DNA of 64,000 bases from Rhizobium sp. CC-YZS058 (GCF_034720595.1 NZ_JAYESJ010000001.1:1824001-1888000); one strand, 5' to 3'. Numbered from the stretch's first letter, positions 1-10,186 are shown. Notes: generated by a model not told the origin, from the letters alone. Made by a program: numbers and translations.

Positions 1-1953
1 GTGCAGGTGCCGGGGCTCTACGATCCCGAACAGCTGAAAACCGTGCTCGGCCAGGCCGGCGATGTCTCCTACCGCATCATCGACACCTCGATCCCCTCCA
101 GCCAACTGATCGGGGCGCAGCCTCCAGCGGGCTCGGAGGTGCTCTATTCGGCCGAGGATCCGCCGGTGGCCGTTCTCGTTCGCCGCGTACCGATCGTGTC
201 CAGCCATGATGTGGTGAATGCCGAAGCCGTAGACGACGAATTGAGCGGCACGCCCGCCGTCGACCTGACTTTCACGCCTGATGCGGCGCGGCGTTTTGCC
301 GAAGCGACCCGCAGCGCGGTCGGAAGCCAGCTCGCGCTCGTTCTCGACAATGCCGTGATCGGCCTGCAGCCGGTAACGGCGCCGGTGACCGACGGGCGCA
401 TGCGGCTGATGGCCGAGATGACGCCGGAAGGGGCGCAGGATCTGGCTCTGGTGCTCCGGGCCGGGGCGCTGCCTGCACAATTGACCGTGGCGGAGGAGCG
501 GACCTCGGGCGTCGGCCGTGGACAGGATGCGATCCGCGCCATGGTGATTGCCGGCGGGGTCAGCACCATCGTCATCGTTGCCTTCATGATCGCCTTCTAC
601 GGAAGCTTCGGCACGATCGCGAGCATCGCGGTCGTGGTCAATGTCATCATGATGATCGCCGTTTTGAGCCTTAGCGGGCTTCCCCTGACATTGCCCGGCA
701 TTGCCGGCATCGTGTTGACGATCGGAATGGCGGTCGACAGCAACGTGCTGGTCTACGAGCGCGTGCGCGAGGAGGGCCAGGCCGGCCGCACGGTCTATGA
801 TGCGGTGCGCAGCGGCTTCTCGCGCGCCTTCGGCGCCATCGTCGATGCCAATATCACGACGCTGATTGCCGCAATCATTCTCCTTTATCTCGGCTCCGGC
901 GCGATCCGCGGCTTTGCGGTCACGCTCGCCATCGGCATCGTGACCACGCTTTTCACCTCGTTCACGCTGACGCGCGTGATGCTGGATGCCTGGCTGCGCA
1001 AGCGGGCCCGCAGCCGGCTGCCGCGCAGCATCCGCACCGGCCTGTTCGACACGCTCGGCATCCGCTTCATGGCGGTGCGCAACATCGTCTTCGCGGTGAC
1101 GGCCGTGCTGTCGCTCGGATCCATGCTCGCCTTCGGCATGATCGGCATGAACCTCGGCATCGATTTCTCCGGCGGCTCCGTGCTGGAGCTGCGCGCGCGC
1201 GAGGGCAATGCCGACCTCGCCGATATCCGCAGCCGGCTTGGCGAGTTGAACCTCGGCACCGTTTCCGCCGATCGCGGACAGACGGCGCGGGATGCGGTGG
1301 TGCGGGTTCAGTCGCGCCAGGGCGGGGAGAATGCCGAGCAGACGGCCGTGCTGCTCATACGCGGCGAACTGGAGGATGACTATGAGTTCCGGCGCGTCGA
1401 AGTGGTCGGACCGACGATCTCGGCCGCGCTGGCCCGCGCCGCCACGCTCGGCATCGCCGTCTCGCTTCTGTCGATCCTCGTCTATCTCTGGGTCAGGTTC
1501 GAATGGCAATTCGCTGCCGGAGCGATCATCGCGACGCTTCACGACGTGCTGATCGTCATCGGTCTCTTCGTGCTGACGGGGCTGGAGTTCAATCTGGCGA
1601 GCGTTGCCGCACTGCTCACCGTCGTCGGCTATTCGCTGAACGATACGGTGATCATCTATGACCGCATCCGGGAAAATTTGAAGAAGTTCCCGCGGATGCC
1701 GCTGCCGATCCTGCTCGACACGTCGATCAATCAGACCCTGTCCCGCACGATTCTGACCGGCGCCACGACCATTCTTTCTCTCGCAGCGCTCGCGGCTTTC
1801 GGCAGTGACGTGATCCGTCCCTTCGCGACCGTTTTGATGTTCGGTATTGCCGTGGCGACCTTCTCCTCCATCTACGTTGCCGGACCGATCCTCATTCTCT
1901 TCCGGCTGCGCCGTCCCGACCGGGTTGCCGTTCCCCTCAAGGATACAGCCTGA
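1..1953 (+). CDS. secDF: protein translocase SecDF fusion (5' part outside window)
   Basis: Inner-membrane auxiliary subunit of the Sec translocon that uses the proton gradient to pull exported proteins into the periplasm. 650 codons are visible; the frame is already open at base 1, so the N-terminal part of SecD is missing. The visible order is the end of the SecD periplasmic domain, SecD membrane segments from about residue 185 with the motif DSNVLVYERVREE near residue 245, then a linker and the SecF half from about residue 360 with DTVIIYDRIREN near residue 547. Fusion of SecD and SecF in one chain is common in rhizobia. Its TGA overlaps the ATG of the next gene (TGATG), which suggests translational coupling. 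Confidence 0.95.
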   Translation: MQVPGLYDPEQLKTVLGQAGDVSYRIIDTSIPSSQLIGAQPPAGSEVLYSAEDPPVAVLVRRVPIVSSHDVVNAEAVDDELSGTPAVDLTFTPDAARRFAEATRSAVGSQLALVLDNAVIGLQPVTAPVTDGRMRLMAEMTPEGAQDLALVLRAGALPAQLTVAEERTSGVGRGQDAIRAMVIAGGVSTIVIVAFMIAFYGSFGTIASIAVVVNVIMMIAVLSLSGLPLTLPGIAGIVLTIGMAVDSNVLVYERVREEGQAGRTVYDAVRSGFSRAFGAIVDANITTLIAAIILLYLGSGAIRGFAVTLAIGIVTTLFTSFTLTRVMLDAWLRKRARSRLPRSIRTGLFDTLGIRFMAVRNIVFAVTAVLSLGSMLAFGMIGMNLGIDFSGGSVLELRAREGNADLADIRSRLGELNLGTVSADRGQTARDAVVRVQSRQGGENAEQTAVLLIRGELEDDYEFRRVEVVGPTISAALARAATLGIAVSLLSILVYLWVRFEWQFAAGAIIATLHDVLIVIGLFVLTGLEFNLASVAALLTVVGYSLNDTVIIYDRIRENLKKFPRMPLPILLDTSINQTLSRTILTGATTILSLAALAAFGSDVIRPFATVLMFGIAVATFSSIYVAGPILILFRLRRPDRVAVPLKDTA

Positions 1954-2339
1954 TGCGCCGACCGATCGAAGTTCGCAACGCCCACTTTCCCGGTCGGGCA
2001 CCGATCGACAGCTATGGCAATGGCGGCTTCCGCTTCGCCGGCATGTCGCACCGCGGCTCCCTGCTGCTTCTCCCCTCGGGCATTTATGGATGGGATGTCG
2101 AAAGCGGCGATGTGCTGACGCGCGATGTCTTTGCCCGCGTGCTCGAGGAAGCCGAGGCGCTCGATACGCTTCTGGTCGGCACGGGCCTCGATATTCGCCC
2201 GCTTCCGGCGCCGCTGAAGAGCGCGTTTCGCGAGCATGGGCTGGCTTCCGATCCGATGAGCACCGGCGCGGCCATTCGCACCTACAACATCATGCTGGCC
2301 GAGGAGCGCCGCGTCGCGGCAGCCCTGATCGCGGTCTGA
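1953..2339 (+). CDS. Mth938-like (DUF498) protein, NDUFAF3 homologue
   Basis: A 128-residue single-domain protein of the Mth938/DUF498 family. The conserved core is visible as LLVGTG near residue 72 followed by a segment ending in STGAAIRTYNIML, where the family has a glycine-rich loop and a Tyr-Asn pair. The mitochondrial member, NDUFAF3, is an assembly factor of respiratory complex I; a similar role in the bacterium is inference. The gene overlaps the stop of secDF by one base and is followed 82 bases later by an NDUFAF6-like gene, so a membrane-protein assembly operon is plausible. No signal peptide or membrane segment is visible. Confidence 0.88.
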   Translation: MRRPIEVRNAHFPGRAPIDSYGNGGFRFAGMSHRGSLLLLPSGIYGWDVESGDVLTRDVFARVLEEAEALDTLLVGTGLDIRPLPAPLKSAFREHGLASDPMSTGAAIRTYNIMLAEERRVAAALIAV

Positions 2340-2421
2340 TGCCTGCATCTTTCGGGCACAGGCTGAGTTCGTCTCCGATCGCCATTCCCGCACCAATTTT
2401 TACAGCCGGGCCTTCGCAGAG

Positions 2422-3297
2422 ATGACCGACCAGACCGCTTCCGCCTCCTCATCAACGCCAGTGCTCGATCCATGCCTCGCCGCGCTGCGCGATCATGACC
2501 GGGACCGCTATCTCGCCTGCCTGCTGGCGCCGCAGGAGAAGCGGCCGGCGCTTGCGGCGCTCTATGCCTTCAATGCCGAGATCGCGCGGGTCCGCGAACT
2601 GGTGCATGAGCCTTTGCCAGGCGAAATCCGTCTGCAATGGTGGCGGGACGTGCTGGAACAGGGCGGCGGTTCCGGCAGCGAGGGCCACCCGGTCGCAACA
2701 GCGCTTCTCGACACGATCCGCACCTGGCATCTCCCGGTCGGCGTGCTGACCGACATGATCGACGCCCGCATTTTCGATCTCTACGACGATCCGATGGAAA
2801 GCCGCACCGCGCTGGAGGGCTATGCCGGCGAAACGGCGTCCGCGCTCATCCAGCTTTCCTGCCTCATTCTCGACCCCGAGGGCGCGCGCGCCAGTTCCGA
2901 TGCGGCCGGCCACGCCGGCGTGGCGCAGACCGTCGCCGGTCTCTTGATGCTGGCGCCGATTCACCGCCAGCGCGGGCAGCTCTATCTGCCGGCGGATCTG
3001 CTGACGGCAACCGGGACCAGCCGGGAGATGGTGCTGGACGGGCGCGACAAGGCGGCGATCGGCCGCGCGGTCTCCGCCTTCGTCGGGCTCGGCCGAGAGC
3101 ATTTGTCGAAGGCGCGTGCGACGGCACAGCGCATCAGCCGCGCCAATCGGCCGGCCTATGCCACCGTCGCGCTTGCCGACCCGGTCTTCCGCCGGGCCGA
3201 GGCGGCAGGGGCCGATCTCTTCGACGCGCCGATCGCGCCAGCGCAATGGCGACGTCAGTGGTGGATGTGGCGCGCGGCGCGGACCGGACGGTGGTAG
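2422..3297 (+). CDS. squalene/phytoene synthase-fold protein, NDUFAF6-like
   Basis: A 291-residue protein with the all-alpha squalene/phytoene synthase fold; RLQWWRDVLEQ near residue 70 is the best-conserved block. True head-to-head prenyl synthases carry two Asp-rich magnesium-binding motifs. Here the first position reads FNAEIARVREL (residues 50-60) and the second region reads LMLAPIHRQRGQLYLPADLL, so both Asp motifs are absent. This matches the NDUFAF6 branch, a complex I assembly factor in mitochondria, better than a carotenoid or hopanoid enzyme. The position next to an NDUFAF3 homologue supports that reading. An automatic label of 'phytoene synthase' would be misleading. Confidence 0.82.
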   Translation: MTDQTASASSSTPVLDPCLAALRDHDRDRYLACLLAPQEKRPALAALYAFNAEIARVRELVHEPLPGEIRLQWWRDVLEQGGGSGSEGHPVATALLDTIRTWHLPVGVLTDMIDARIFDLYDDPMESRTALEGYAGETASALIQLSCLILDPEGARASSDAAGHAGVAQTVAGLLMLAPIHRQRGQLYLPADLLTATGTSREMVLDGRDKAAIGRAVSAFVGLGREHLSKARATAQRISRANRPAYATVALADPVFRRAEAAGADLFDAPIAPAQWRRQWWMWRAARTGRW

Positions 3298-3455
3298 AGG
3301 GAAATGTCAGTCCGCCCCGACGCCTCCGGGCAAGCTTGCCATGCGAAAAGCCATGCGGGCGGAGCCTGATAGTCAGCGCGTCATCTACGCGGCGACTGGA
3401 TTGGCACTGTGACGATCAGGCTGGCGGACCCTGCGGCCCGGAACGGGAGTGAAGG

Positions 3456-3902
3456 ATGATTTCCTGGGTGATACTGGCTGCGGCTCTGGTGGCTGCAGCG
3501 GCGTTTTTCCAGCGGATGAAGATGCGCACGGAAGCCGAAGCCGCGGCACCTGACGAGGGGCAGGCCATTCTCGACTTCAACCGCGCCTTTCCCGACGAGC
3601 CGATCCGCGCCATCCATGCCACGGTCGATGGCTCTGCCTATGTCGTGCGTCTTCATGACGGCAAGGCGGGGATGATGCTGAGCCAGGGCGCGCATTTCAT
3701 CTGCCACCTGATGGATCCGGGTCGTGTCCAGGCCACACCGGCCAGTGCCGCCGATTCGGTGACCCTGCACTTCCTCGACCATCCGCGCTTCGACGGCACC
3801 TATCGCTTCGAGAGCCCGGCCGTCGCCGCCGAAATCGCACTGTGGATCCTGGGCAGCTTCACGCCGTCGTCGTCGCCCTCTACGCCGATCGGGGCAGTCT
3901 GA
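3456..3902 (+). CDS. membrane-anchored hypothetical protein
   Basis: A 148-residue protein that I do not recognise. Residues 2-18 ([17 protein letters not shown]) form one hydrophobic N-terminal anchor followed by basic residues, so the remainder is probably cytoplasmic. The soluble part has no motif I can name. The ATG follows GGAGTGAAGG, a good ribosome site. Its last 23 bases overlap the convergent end of trmFO on the other strand. The gene lies 158 bases after the NDUFAF6-like gene; nothing is visible in that gap. Confidence 0.75.
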   Translation: MISWVILAAALVAAAAFFQRMKMRTEAEAAAPDEGQAILDFNRAFPDEPIRAIHATVDGSAYVVRLHDGKAGMMLSQGAHFICHLMDPGRVQATPASAADSVTLHFLDHPRFDGTYRFESPAVAAEIALWILGSFTPSSSPSTPIGAV

Positions 3903-5313
3903 CCGGGCCTTCGAGCCAGGCGGCGCAATCGGCCAGGGCGCGCGCTGCTGTAAGCTGCTTCTTGACGATCGCCTTTTCCTTGCCGCGAAACCGCTTGACG
4001 CCCTCGGGCTTGGTGATGGCCCCGGGCTCCAGCGGCGGGAACAGTCCGAAATTGACGTTCATCGGCTGGAATGAGGATTTCCCGACTTCGTCCTCGGCGG
4101 TCAGATGTCCGCCGGTGATGTGGCCGAGCAGGGCCCCGAAGGCCGTTGTCGCCGGCGGGAGGACGGGGGTTTCGCCGCGATGCTCGGCACTGGCGAACCG
4201 ACCGGCAAGCAGGCCGATGCTCGCACTTTCCACATAGCCTTCGCAGCCGGTGATCTGGCCGGCAAAGCGCAGTGACGGTCGGGATTTCAGACGCAGCGAC
4301 CCGTCGAGCAGGATCGGCGAGTTGATGTAGGTGTTGCGATGCAGCCCGCCGAGCCGTGCGAATTCCGCCTGTTCGAGACCGGGAATCAGGCGGAATACTT
4401 CCGCCTGTGCGCCGTATTTCAACTTCGTCTGGAACCCGACCATGTTGTAAAGCGTGCCGAGCGCATTGTCCTGGCGCAGCTGGACGACGGCATAGGGCTT
4501 CACATCCGGGCGGTGCGCATTGGTCAGCCCCATCGGCTTCATCGGGCCGTGGCGCAGGGTTTCGCGGCCTCGCTCCGCCATGACCTCGATCGGCAGGCAG
4601 CCATCGAAATAGGGCGTGCCTTCCCATTCCTTGAATCCGGTGCGATCGCCTGCCACCAGCGCGTCGATGAAGGCGTTGTATTGGGCCTCGTCCATCGGGC
4701 AGTTGATGTAGTCGCGTCCTGTGCCGCCCGGCCCGACCTTGTCGTAGCGCGACTGGAACCAGCAGATATCCATGTCGATCGTTTCGGTGTGGACGATCGG
4801 GGCAATGGCATCGAAGAAGGCCAGCGCATCCGCACCGGTCTCCGCCTGGATGGCGGCGGCGAGGGCCGGCGCGGTCAAGGGACCCGTCGCGACGATCGAA
4901 AGACCCCAGTCCTGCGGCGGCAGACCCTGAACCTCTCCGCGTTCCAGGCGGATCAGCGGGTGGCTGGCAATCGCCTTCGTGACTGCGGCGGAGAAGCCCT
5001 CCCGGTCCACCGCCAGAGCGCCGCCGGCGGGGACCTGGTTGCGATCGGCGCAGGCCATGATCAGCGATCCCGCCAGCCGCATTTCCGCATGCAGAACGCC
5101 GACGGCATTGCTGGTTGCGTCATCCGAGCGGAAGGAGTTGGAGCAGACGAGCTCGGCGAGATGATCGGTCTTGTGCGCTTCCGTTGGCCGCAGGCCGCGC
5201 ATTTCGTGCAGGATCACGGGAATGCCGGCTTCGGCGATCTGCCAGGCAGCCTCGCTGCCGGCCAGGCCGCCGCCGATGACATGAATGGGGGGGAGGGAAG
5301 AAGCGTTTGTCAT
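3880..5313 (-). CDS. trmFO: tRNA (uracil-54-C5)-methyltransferase TrmFO
   Basis: Folate/FAD-dependent enzyme that makes ribothymidine at position 54 of tRNAs, using methylenetetrahydrofolate as carbon donor and FADH2 as reductant; cytoplasmic. 477 residues, normal for the family. The N-terminus has the FAD-binding [14 protein letters not shown] (residues 12-25), followed by [14 protein letters not shown] and the cysteine-containing [13 protein letters not shown] typical of TrmFO/GidA-like folds. The C-terminal half contains [10 protein letters not shown], also typical. It is transcribed leftwards as a single gene, converging on the membrane-anchored hypothetical gene. Confidence 0.95.
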   Translation of the reverse strand: MTNASSLPPIHVIGGGLAGSEAAWQIAEAGIPVILHEMRGLRPTEAHKTDHLAELVCSNSFRSDDATSNAVGVLHAEMRLAGSLIMACADRNQVPAGGALAVDREGFSAAVTKAIASHPLIRLERGEVQGLPPQDWGLSIVATGPLTAPALAAAIQAETGADALAFFDAIAPIVHTETIDMDICWFQSRYDKVGPGGTGRDYINCPMDEAQYNAFIDALVAGDRTGFKEWEGTPYFDGCLPIEVMAERGRETLRHGPMKPMGLTNAHRPDVKPYAVVQLRQDNALGTLYNMVGFQTKLKYGAQAEVFRLIPGLEQAEFARLGGLHRNTYINSPILLDGSLRLKSRPSLRFAGQITGCEGYVESASIGLLAGRFASAEHRGETPVLPPATTAFGALLGHITGGHLTAEDEVGKSSFQPMNVNFGLFPPLEPGAITKPEGVKRFRGKEKAIVKKQLTAARALADCAAWLEGPVRLPRSA

Positions 5314-5451
5314 CGCGCGGATATAGTCGATGGCGGCGGAAGACGCAAAGGCTCACGCATCATGCCCGGAATCAGTCCTTCACGACCTGCGCCTTTCCTG
5401 TATATTTGTGATGCCTCATGGAAGGAGTCGGGCCCTGTGCTGGAAGCAACG

Positions 5452-6045
5452 ATGAAGCGGACGCAGGCTTGGCCCTTGCGGTCGGCCAGGATCAAGGTCG
5501 GCTGTGCTGTGTTGTCAGTCGTGCTCCTGATGACGACTGCGTCGGTGGTGATGCTGCTGCCGAGCGAATGTCTGGAGGTTCCGGTTCCTTCGATGGGCGG
5601 AACCCTATCGCTCAGGCGCTGGTCGGGGCCAGGCGGCGTCGGCATGTTCGATATGCTGGTCCGCGATCAGTTCGGGACGAGCCAGTCTGGGCCGCTGTTC
5701 TCGGAAAGCTGGCCGGAGCCGCGCTTCAATCTCTACCGGGTCGATGCGATCACCCTGGCGGTTGTTGCCGGCGGTGGGACTCTGCGTCTGATCCGCCAGG
5801 CGGCCGGCGAACCGCCGAGCTTCCTCACGCCAACGAGCGAGGAGCTTCTCCAGTCCTCGTCCTGGCGGTACCTCGGCGCGATGGTGCGTGGCCCGCAAGG
5901 CGCGTTCCGCTTCTATTTACCGGACGAGATCGAGGAGTGCATTCCCTTCATGCAGTCCATCCCGCTTCCGGTTCGCCGTGGCGCGCAACAGCCGCGCGGA
6001 TGCCCGTCCGTCCCCGATACCGCGCTCCCATCGGAAGGTGCATAG
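5452..6045 (+). CDS. hypothetical membrane-anchored protein
   Basis: A 197-residue protein not recognised. I place the start at the ATG at 5452 (MKRTQAWPLR), preceded by GGAAG; an in-frame GTG lies 15 bases earlier, and the frame remains open far upstream only because it runs antisense through trmFO. A hydrophobic stretch at about residues 18-35 (CAVLSVVLLMTTASVVML) forms one N-terminal membrane anchor or uncleaved signal. Two Cys residues occur near the C-terminus (EECIPF and GCPS). It is followed after 13 bases by a terminator shared with gltA. Confidence 0.6.
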   Translation: MKRTQAWPLRSARIKVGCAVLSVVLLMTTASVVMLLPSECLEVPVPSMGGTLSLRRWSGPGGVGMFDMLVRDQFGTSQSGPLFSESWPEPRFNLYRVDAITLAVVAGGGTLRLIRQAAGEPPSFLTPTSEELLQSSSWRYLGAMVRGPQGAFRFYLPDEIEECIPFMQSIPLPVRRGAQQPRGCPSVPDTALPSEGA

Positions 6046-6058
6046 CCGCAGACATGGA

Positions 6059-6084
6059 AAACCCGGCTGCGATGAGCCGGGTTT
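6059..6084. terminator. bidirectional Rho-independent terminator
   Basis: Perfect 10-bp stem AAACCCGGCT / AGCCGGGTTT with a 6-base loop. It is followed on the + strand by CCGTTTTC and on the - strand by TTTTCC, so it can end both the gene upstream on the + strand and gltA, which converge here. Confidence 0.8.
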
Positions 6085-6126
6085 CCGTTTTCTCGTCTCC
6101 GTCCGCCGGGCTGTGCCCGGAGCGTC

Positions 6127-7416
6127 TCAGCGCTTCGGGACGGGAACGTAGTCGCGCTTCGGTTCGCCGATATAGAGCTGGCGCGGACGGCCGATGCGCT
6201 GTTCCGGATCCTCGATCATCTCGTTCCACTGTGCGATCCAGCCGACGGTGCGGGCCAGCGCGAAGAGGACGGTGAACATGGTGGTGGGGAAGCCGAGCGC
6301 CTTCAGCGTGATACCCGAATAGAAGTCGATGTTCGGGTACAGCTTCTTCTCGATGAAGTAGCTGTCGGTCAGCGCGATCCGCTCCAGTTCCATCGCAACT
6401 TCGAGCAGCGGATCGTCCTTGTGGCCGAGTTCCGCCAGAACTTCGTGCGTGGTCTTCTGCATGATCTTGGCGCGCGGATCGTAGTTCTTGTAGACCCGGT
6501 GACCGAAGCCCATCAGGCGGAACGGATCGTTCTTGTCCTTGGCGCGTGCCACATATTCCGGGATGCGATCGACCGTGCCGATTTCGGCGAGCATGTTGAG
6601 CGCGGCTTCGTTGGCGCCGCCATGAGCCGGACCCCAGAGGCAGGCGATGCCGGCGGCGATGCAGGCGAAGGGATTGGCGCCCGACGAGCCGGCGAGGCGG
6701 ACGGTCGAGGTGGAAGCGTTCTGCTCGTGATCGGCATGCAGGATGAAGATGCGGTCCATGGCGCGGGCCAGAACCGGATTGACGACATATTCCTCGCACG
6801 GCACGGCAAAGCACATGCGCAGGAAGTTGGACGCGTAATCGAGATCGTTCTTCGGATACACGAAGGGTTGGCCGACATGATACTTGTAGGCCATGGCTGC
6901 CAGGGTCGGCATCTTGGCGATCATGCGCAGGCTGGCCACCATCCGCTGGTGCGGATCGGTGATGTCGGTCGAGTCATGGTAGAAGGCCGACAGCGCGCCG
7001 ACGCAACCGCACATGACGGCCATGGGGTGGGCGTCGCGGCGGAAGCCGGTGAAGAAGCGGCTCATCTGCTCGTGCACCATGGTGTGGTGCGTCACGCGAT
7101 GGTCGAAATCCTTCTTCTGCGCAGCGGTCGGGAGTTCGCCATAGAGGAGGAGGTAGCAGACCTCGAGGAAGTCGCCCTGCTCGGCCAGCTGCTCGATCGG
7201 GTAGCCGCGATGCAGGAGAACGCCTTCATCGCCATCGATATAGGTGATCTTGGATTCGCAGGATGCGGTCGAGGTGAAGCCGGGGTCGTAGGTGAAACAG
7301 CCGGTCTGCTTGTAGAGCGTGCCGATATCGACGACATCCGGCCCGATCGAACCGGATCGCACCGGCACGTCGACGGACTTTTCATTGACCGTTACCGTTG
7401 CACTTTTATCTGCCAT
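6127..7416 (-). CDS. gltA: citrate synthase
   Basis: Condenses oxaloacetate and acetyl-CoA to citrate, the entry step of the TCA cycle. 429 residues, the length of the Gram-negative hexameric type with an N-terminal beta domain. Active-site signatures are visible: [12 protein letters not shown] with the catalytic His, the oxaloacetate-binding [14 protein letters not shown], and YPNIDFYSG with the catalytic Asp. The ATG is preceded by GGAGGATCGCCTC, a strong ribosome site. The leader contains a perfect palindrome 27 bases upstream of the start codon. In many rhizobia I recall gltX lying beside gltA; here comEC lies divergently instead. Confidence 0.97.
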   Translation of the reverse strand: MADKSATVTVNEKSVDVPVRSGSIGPDVVDIGTLYKQTGCFTYDPGFTSTASCESKITYIDGDEGVLLHRGYPIEQLAEQGDFLEVCYLLLYGELPTAAQKKDFDHRVTHHTMVHEQMSRFFTGFRRDAHPMAVMCGCVGALSAFYHDSTDITDPHQRMVASLRMIAKMPTLAAMAYKYHVGQPFVYPKNDLDYASNFLRMCFAVPCEEYVVNPVLARAMDRIFILHADHEQNASTSTVRLAGSSGANPFACIAAGIACLWGPAHGGANEAALNMLAEIGTVDRIPEYVARAKDKNDPFRLMGFGHRVYKNYDPRAKIMQKTTHEVLAELGHKDDPLLEVAMELERIALTDSYFIEKKLYPNIDFYSGITLKALGFPTTMFTVLFALARTVGWIAQWNEMIEDPEQRIGRPRQLYIGEPKRDYVPVPKR

Positions 7417-7720
7417 GAGGCGATCCTCCGTTTGCGGCGAGCGGCACAGAACTGTGCCAAAATTGGTACCGTCTATCTTGTGCTACCGTATTTGCCCAAG
7501 ACTGCCAAGCTGAACGAAAGGCAGATGCTGCAGCGCACAGCGGCAGGGCGAGTATGACGAGCAGACCTTAATTCTTCAGTAAAAGCAAGAACCTGTCCGC
7601 TATGCACCGCGACAGCGACGCGAAGCGCGTCGCGATTGCCTAATTACTGGGCAGCCCCGACGAATTGTAGGGTCGTCTAATTTTTGTCACAGTTGCGCCT
7701 CGTTCGGCAGGTCGGAGCGG
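7417..7720. promoter_or_regulatory. divergent intergenic region gltA / comEC
   Basis: 304 bases without a convincing gene. It holds the gltA leader with a palindrome at 7443-7458 and a perfect 8-bp hairpin GCGACGCG-AAG-CGCGTCGC at 7615-7633. The middle part (7559-7590) is relatively AT-rich. I cannot assign -35/-10 boxes with confidence for either gene. Confidence 0.5.
7443..7458. promoter_or_regulatory. operator-like palindrome upstream of gltA
   Basis: GGCACAG-AA-CTGTGCC is a perfect 7+7 inverted repeat with a 2-base centre, lying 26 bases upstream of the gltA ATG. The short centre argues against a terminator and for a dimeric repressor or activator site. The regulator is unknown. Confidence 0.4.
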
Positions 7721-10186
7721 ATGGGGCGGGATAAGCCGCAAACAGGGGTGCACGGAAGGCCGCTCGTGAGCACGCTCGGCGAGCGCGCAGCCTTGCGCGA
7801 GGGGGAGGAGCCGCGGGCGGAGGCGGTCATTCCACCCCCTTTGTTGCGTGGCGATCCGGCTGCGGCCGCAAGACCTAGAGGTCGGCCCGGCGTGGCCCTT
7901 CCCGCCCTCCGGCGGTCGATCCCGCAGTGGATGGCCGAGGAGCGCGCCTTCGGTCATCTCTTTCTCCTCCTGCCGGTGGCGATGGGGCTGGGGGCTCTCC
8001 TCTGGTTCCAGATGCCCAGACCCCCTCATTTTGCATTTCTTGCAGTGCTGACATGCATTTTTGCCGTAGCGGCATGTCGCGTTCGCCATGCCGGCGGGCT
8101 GGGACCATGCGTGATCGCCCTCGCTTCGGCTGGTCTGTTCGGCATGATGGCGGCGGCGGTCGAGACCGGCCGTGCCGACACGATCCTCCTCGACAGTGCG
8201 GTGACGACGACCGTGACGGGGCGCGTCATGTCGCGCGAGGTCGCGGGCGAGGAACGCTTTCGCTACACTGTTCGGATCGATCACACGAGCGCCCCGCATC
8301 TGCGCCGTCCGCCAAGGCTCATCAGCCTTCTCGTCCGCGGCGTTGCGGAGCCTGTGGAGGTGGGGCGCCGTGTGCGCGGCCGGCTTCGGCTTGCGCCGCC
8401 GTCCGGGCCGGCGCTGCCCGGCCTGAACGACTTTGCCTTCGACGCCTATTTTCGCGGGCAGGGTGCGGTCGGCTACGCCTATGGTCGGCTGGAGGTTCTG
8501 CCGGACGAGACGCAGTCGGTCGGTCTTCCCGATCGTACGTTCACTGCGCTCTCACAAGTCCGGGAATTGGTCGGCGCGCGCATTCGCACCACGATCGGCG
8601 GGGATGCCGGCGCGGTGGCGGCGGCGCTGGTCACCGGCGAGGAGCGGGCGATCAGCGAGGAGACCGTCGAGGCGCTGCGGCTGTCGGGCCTCGGCCACGT
8701 GCTCGCGATCTCCGGCATGAACATGGTGCTGGCGGCCGGGACCTTGCTGATCGGGCTGCGCCTCCTTCTCGCCACGCTGCCGGGCCTTGCGCACCGAGTC
8801 GCCATCAAGAAGATCGCCGCCAGCGGCGCCCTCCTGCTTGTCACGCTCTACCTGCTGATGTCGGGCGGCGCCGTTTCGGCCGTCCGGTCCTATGTCATGA
8901 TCGGGTTGATGCTGATCGCCGTCTTTCTGGATCGACCGTCAATCACGCTGCGGAACATCGCCTTGGCCGCGCTTCTCATCCTTGCGGTTCAGCCCTCCGC
9001 AGTGGCAGGACCCGGGTTCCAGATGTCCTTTTCGGCAACGCTGGCGCTTGTCGCGCTCTATGCCCGCTGGCGCGATATCCAGGCGCGGCGGGAGCGCTCC
9101 GCCGTGCTGCCTGCCTGGGCGCAGACGGGCCTGACCGCTTTTTCCGGACTTGTCCTGAGCGCCGTCATCGGCGGCATCTCGACCCTCATCTATGCGGCGG
9201 CGCATTTCAACCGGCTTCCGGCCTATGGCTTGCTCGGAAACCTGCTGGTCATGCCGCTGATCGGCACGGTCATCATGCCATCGGCGCTGCTCACCATGCT
9301 GCTCATGCCGCTCGGTCTCGATTCTCCGGCTTTGTTTCTCTTCGGCTGGAGCGTGGAGGCCATGCTTGCCGCGGCCCGCTTCGTTGCGGGGCTCGGTGGG
9401 CAGATCATCACGGGCCAGATCCCTGCGATGGCCTTCCTGCTGATCGCACTCGGCGGCTGTCTTGCCTGCGTCTTCCGCACGCCGCTCGCCGTGTCCGGTC
9501 TTCTCTTGATTGCCATCGGTCTCGTCATCGCCGCGCTGACACCGCTGCCCGCTCCGGCCGTCATCATCGCGGAAGATGGTCGGCTCGTGGCGCTGGAGGC
9601 GCGAGGGGCGACGGCCAGCAATCGCGCGCGTCCGCCGGCCTTCATCTATGACCAGTGGCAGAGGGCGCTGCGCCTGCCGCCGCATCGGGCGCCGAAGGAG
9701 CGTGAGGACCTCACGCTTCCTGACTTCCTGCTGCCGCCGCGTCCGCATCCGGGTGGCCGTCTTCCGCCGCCTGGGGATAAGGACGGGATCAAGCAGAAGC
9801 GCGATGCGCTTGCCGGCGCTGCGGAGGAGGGGGTCTTCACCTGCGTGCCGCGACAATGGTGTGCCGCGCGCCTTCGATCGGGCGACCTGCTGATGACCGT
9901 CGAGGATGTGCGTCTCGTGGGTTTCGCCTGCGATGTGGCAGCCATCGTGGTCACCGGCTCCAGCCCGCGCTTTCCCGGGTGTCGAAGCGGTGCATTGCTC
10001 TTCACCGCCGCAAGTTTGAGGCGCAGCGGCGCCGTCATGCTCTTCCCTGATCCGGGCGCAGCGCGAGGCTATCGCATGGACGCCAGCTTCGGCCCGCTCA
10101 ACCGCCCCTGGCAGCGGCACAGGACCTATGACTGGCGGCAGGATCGGTTCGAACCCGACGAAGAGAGCGACGCGGCTCCGCAATAA
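7721..10186 (+). CDS. comEC: ComEC/Rec2-family membrane protein
   Basis: Multi-pass inner-membrane protein of the ComEC/Rec2 family, which in naturally competent bacteria forms the channel for single-stranded DNA entering the cytoplasm. 821 residues. After a long, poorly conserved N-terminus come an N-terminal pair of membrane helices (from about residue 75), a DUF4131-type soluble domain, and the competence domain with the signature [17 protein letters not shown] near residue 325 followed by many hydrophobic helices to about residue 610. The C-terminal 200 residues are Pro/Arg-rich, and I see no HxHxDH metallo-beta-lactamase motif. No other competence genes are in the window. The start is uncertain; the ATG at 7721 gives the longest product. 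Confidence 0.85.
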   Translation: MGRDKPQTGVHGRPLVSTLGERAALREGEEPRAEAVIPPPLLRGDPAAAARPRGRPGVALPALRRSIPQWMAEERAFGHLFLLLPVAMGLGALLWFQMPRPPHFAFLAVLTCIFAVAACRVRHAGGLGPCVIALASAGLFGMMAAAVETGRADTILLDSAVTTTVTGRVMSREVAGEERFRYTVRIDHTSAPHLRRPPRLISLLVRGVAEPVEVGRRVRGRLRLAPPSGPALPGLNDFAFDAYFRGQGAVGYAYGRLEVLPDETQSVGLPDRTFTALSQVRELVGARIRTTIGGDAGAVAAALVTGEERAISEETVEALRLSGLGHVLAISGMNMVLAAGTLLIGLRLLLATLPGLAHRVAIKKIAASGALLLVTLYLLMSGGAVSAVRSYVMIGLMLIAVFLDRPSITLRNIALAALLILAVQPSAVAGPGFQMSFSATLALVALYARWRDIQARRERSAVLPAWAQTGLTAFSGLVLSAVIGGISTLIYAAAHFNRLPAYGLLGNLLVMPLIGTVIMPSALLTMLLMPLGLDSPALFLFGWSVEAMLAAARFVAGLGGQIITGQIPAMAFLLIALGGCLACVFRTPLAVSGLLLIAIGLVIAALTPLPAPAVIIAEDGRLVALEARGATASNRARPPAFIYDQWQRALRLPPHRAPKEREDLTLPDFLLPPRPHPGGRLPPPGDKDGIKQKRDALAGAAEEGVFTCVPRQWCAARLRSGDLLMTVEDVRLVGFACDVAAIVVTGSSPRFPGCRSGALLFTAASLRRSGAVMLFPDPGAARGYRMDASFGPLNRPWQRHRTYDWRQDRFEPDEESDAAPQ

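Noticed and set aside
4339..5451. Long + strand open frame continuous with the hypothetical protein at 5452
   Set aside because: It runs antisense through trmFO in a codon-position-matched frame of GC-rich DNA, with no ribosome site or family sequence; only the part from 5452 has a sensible start and anchor.
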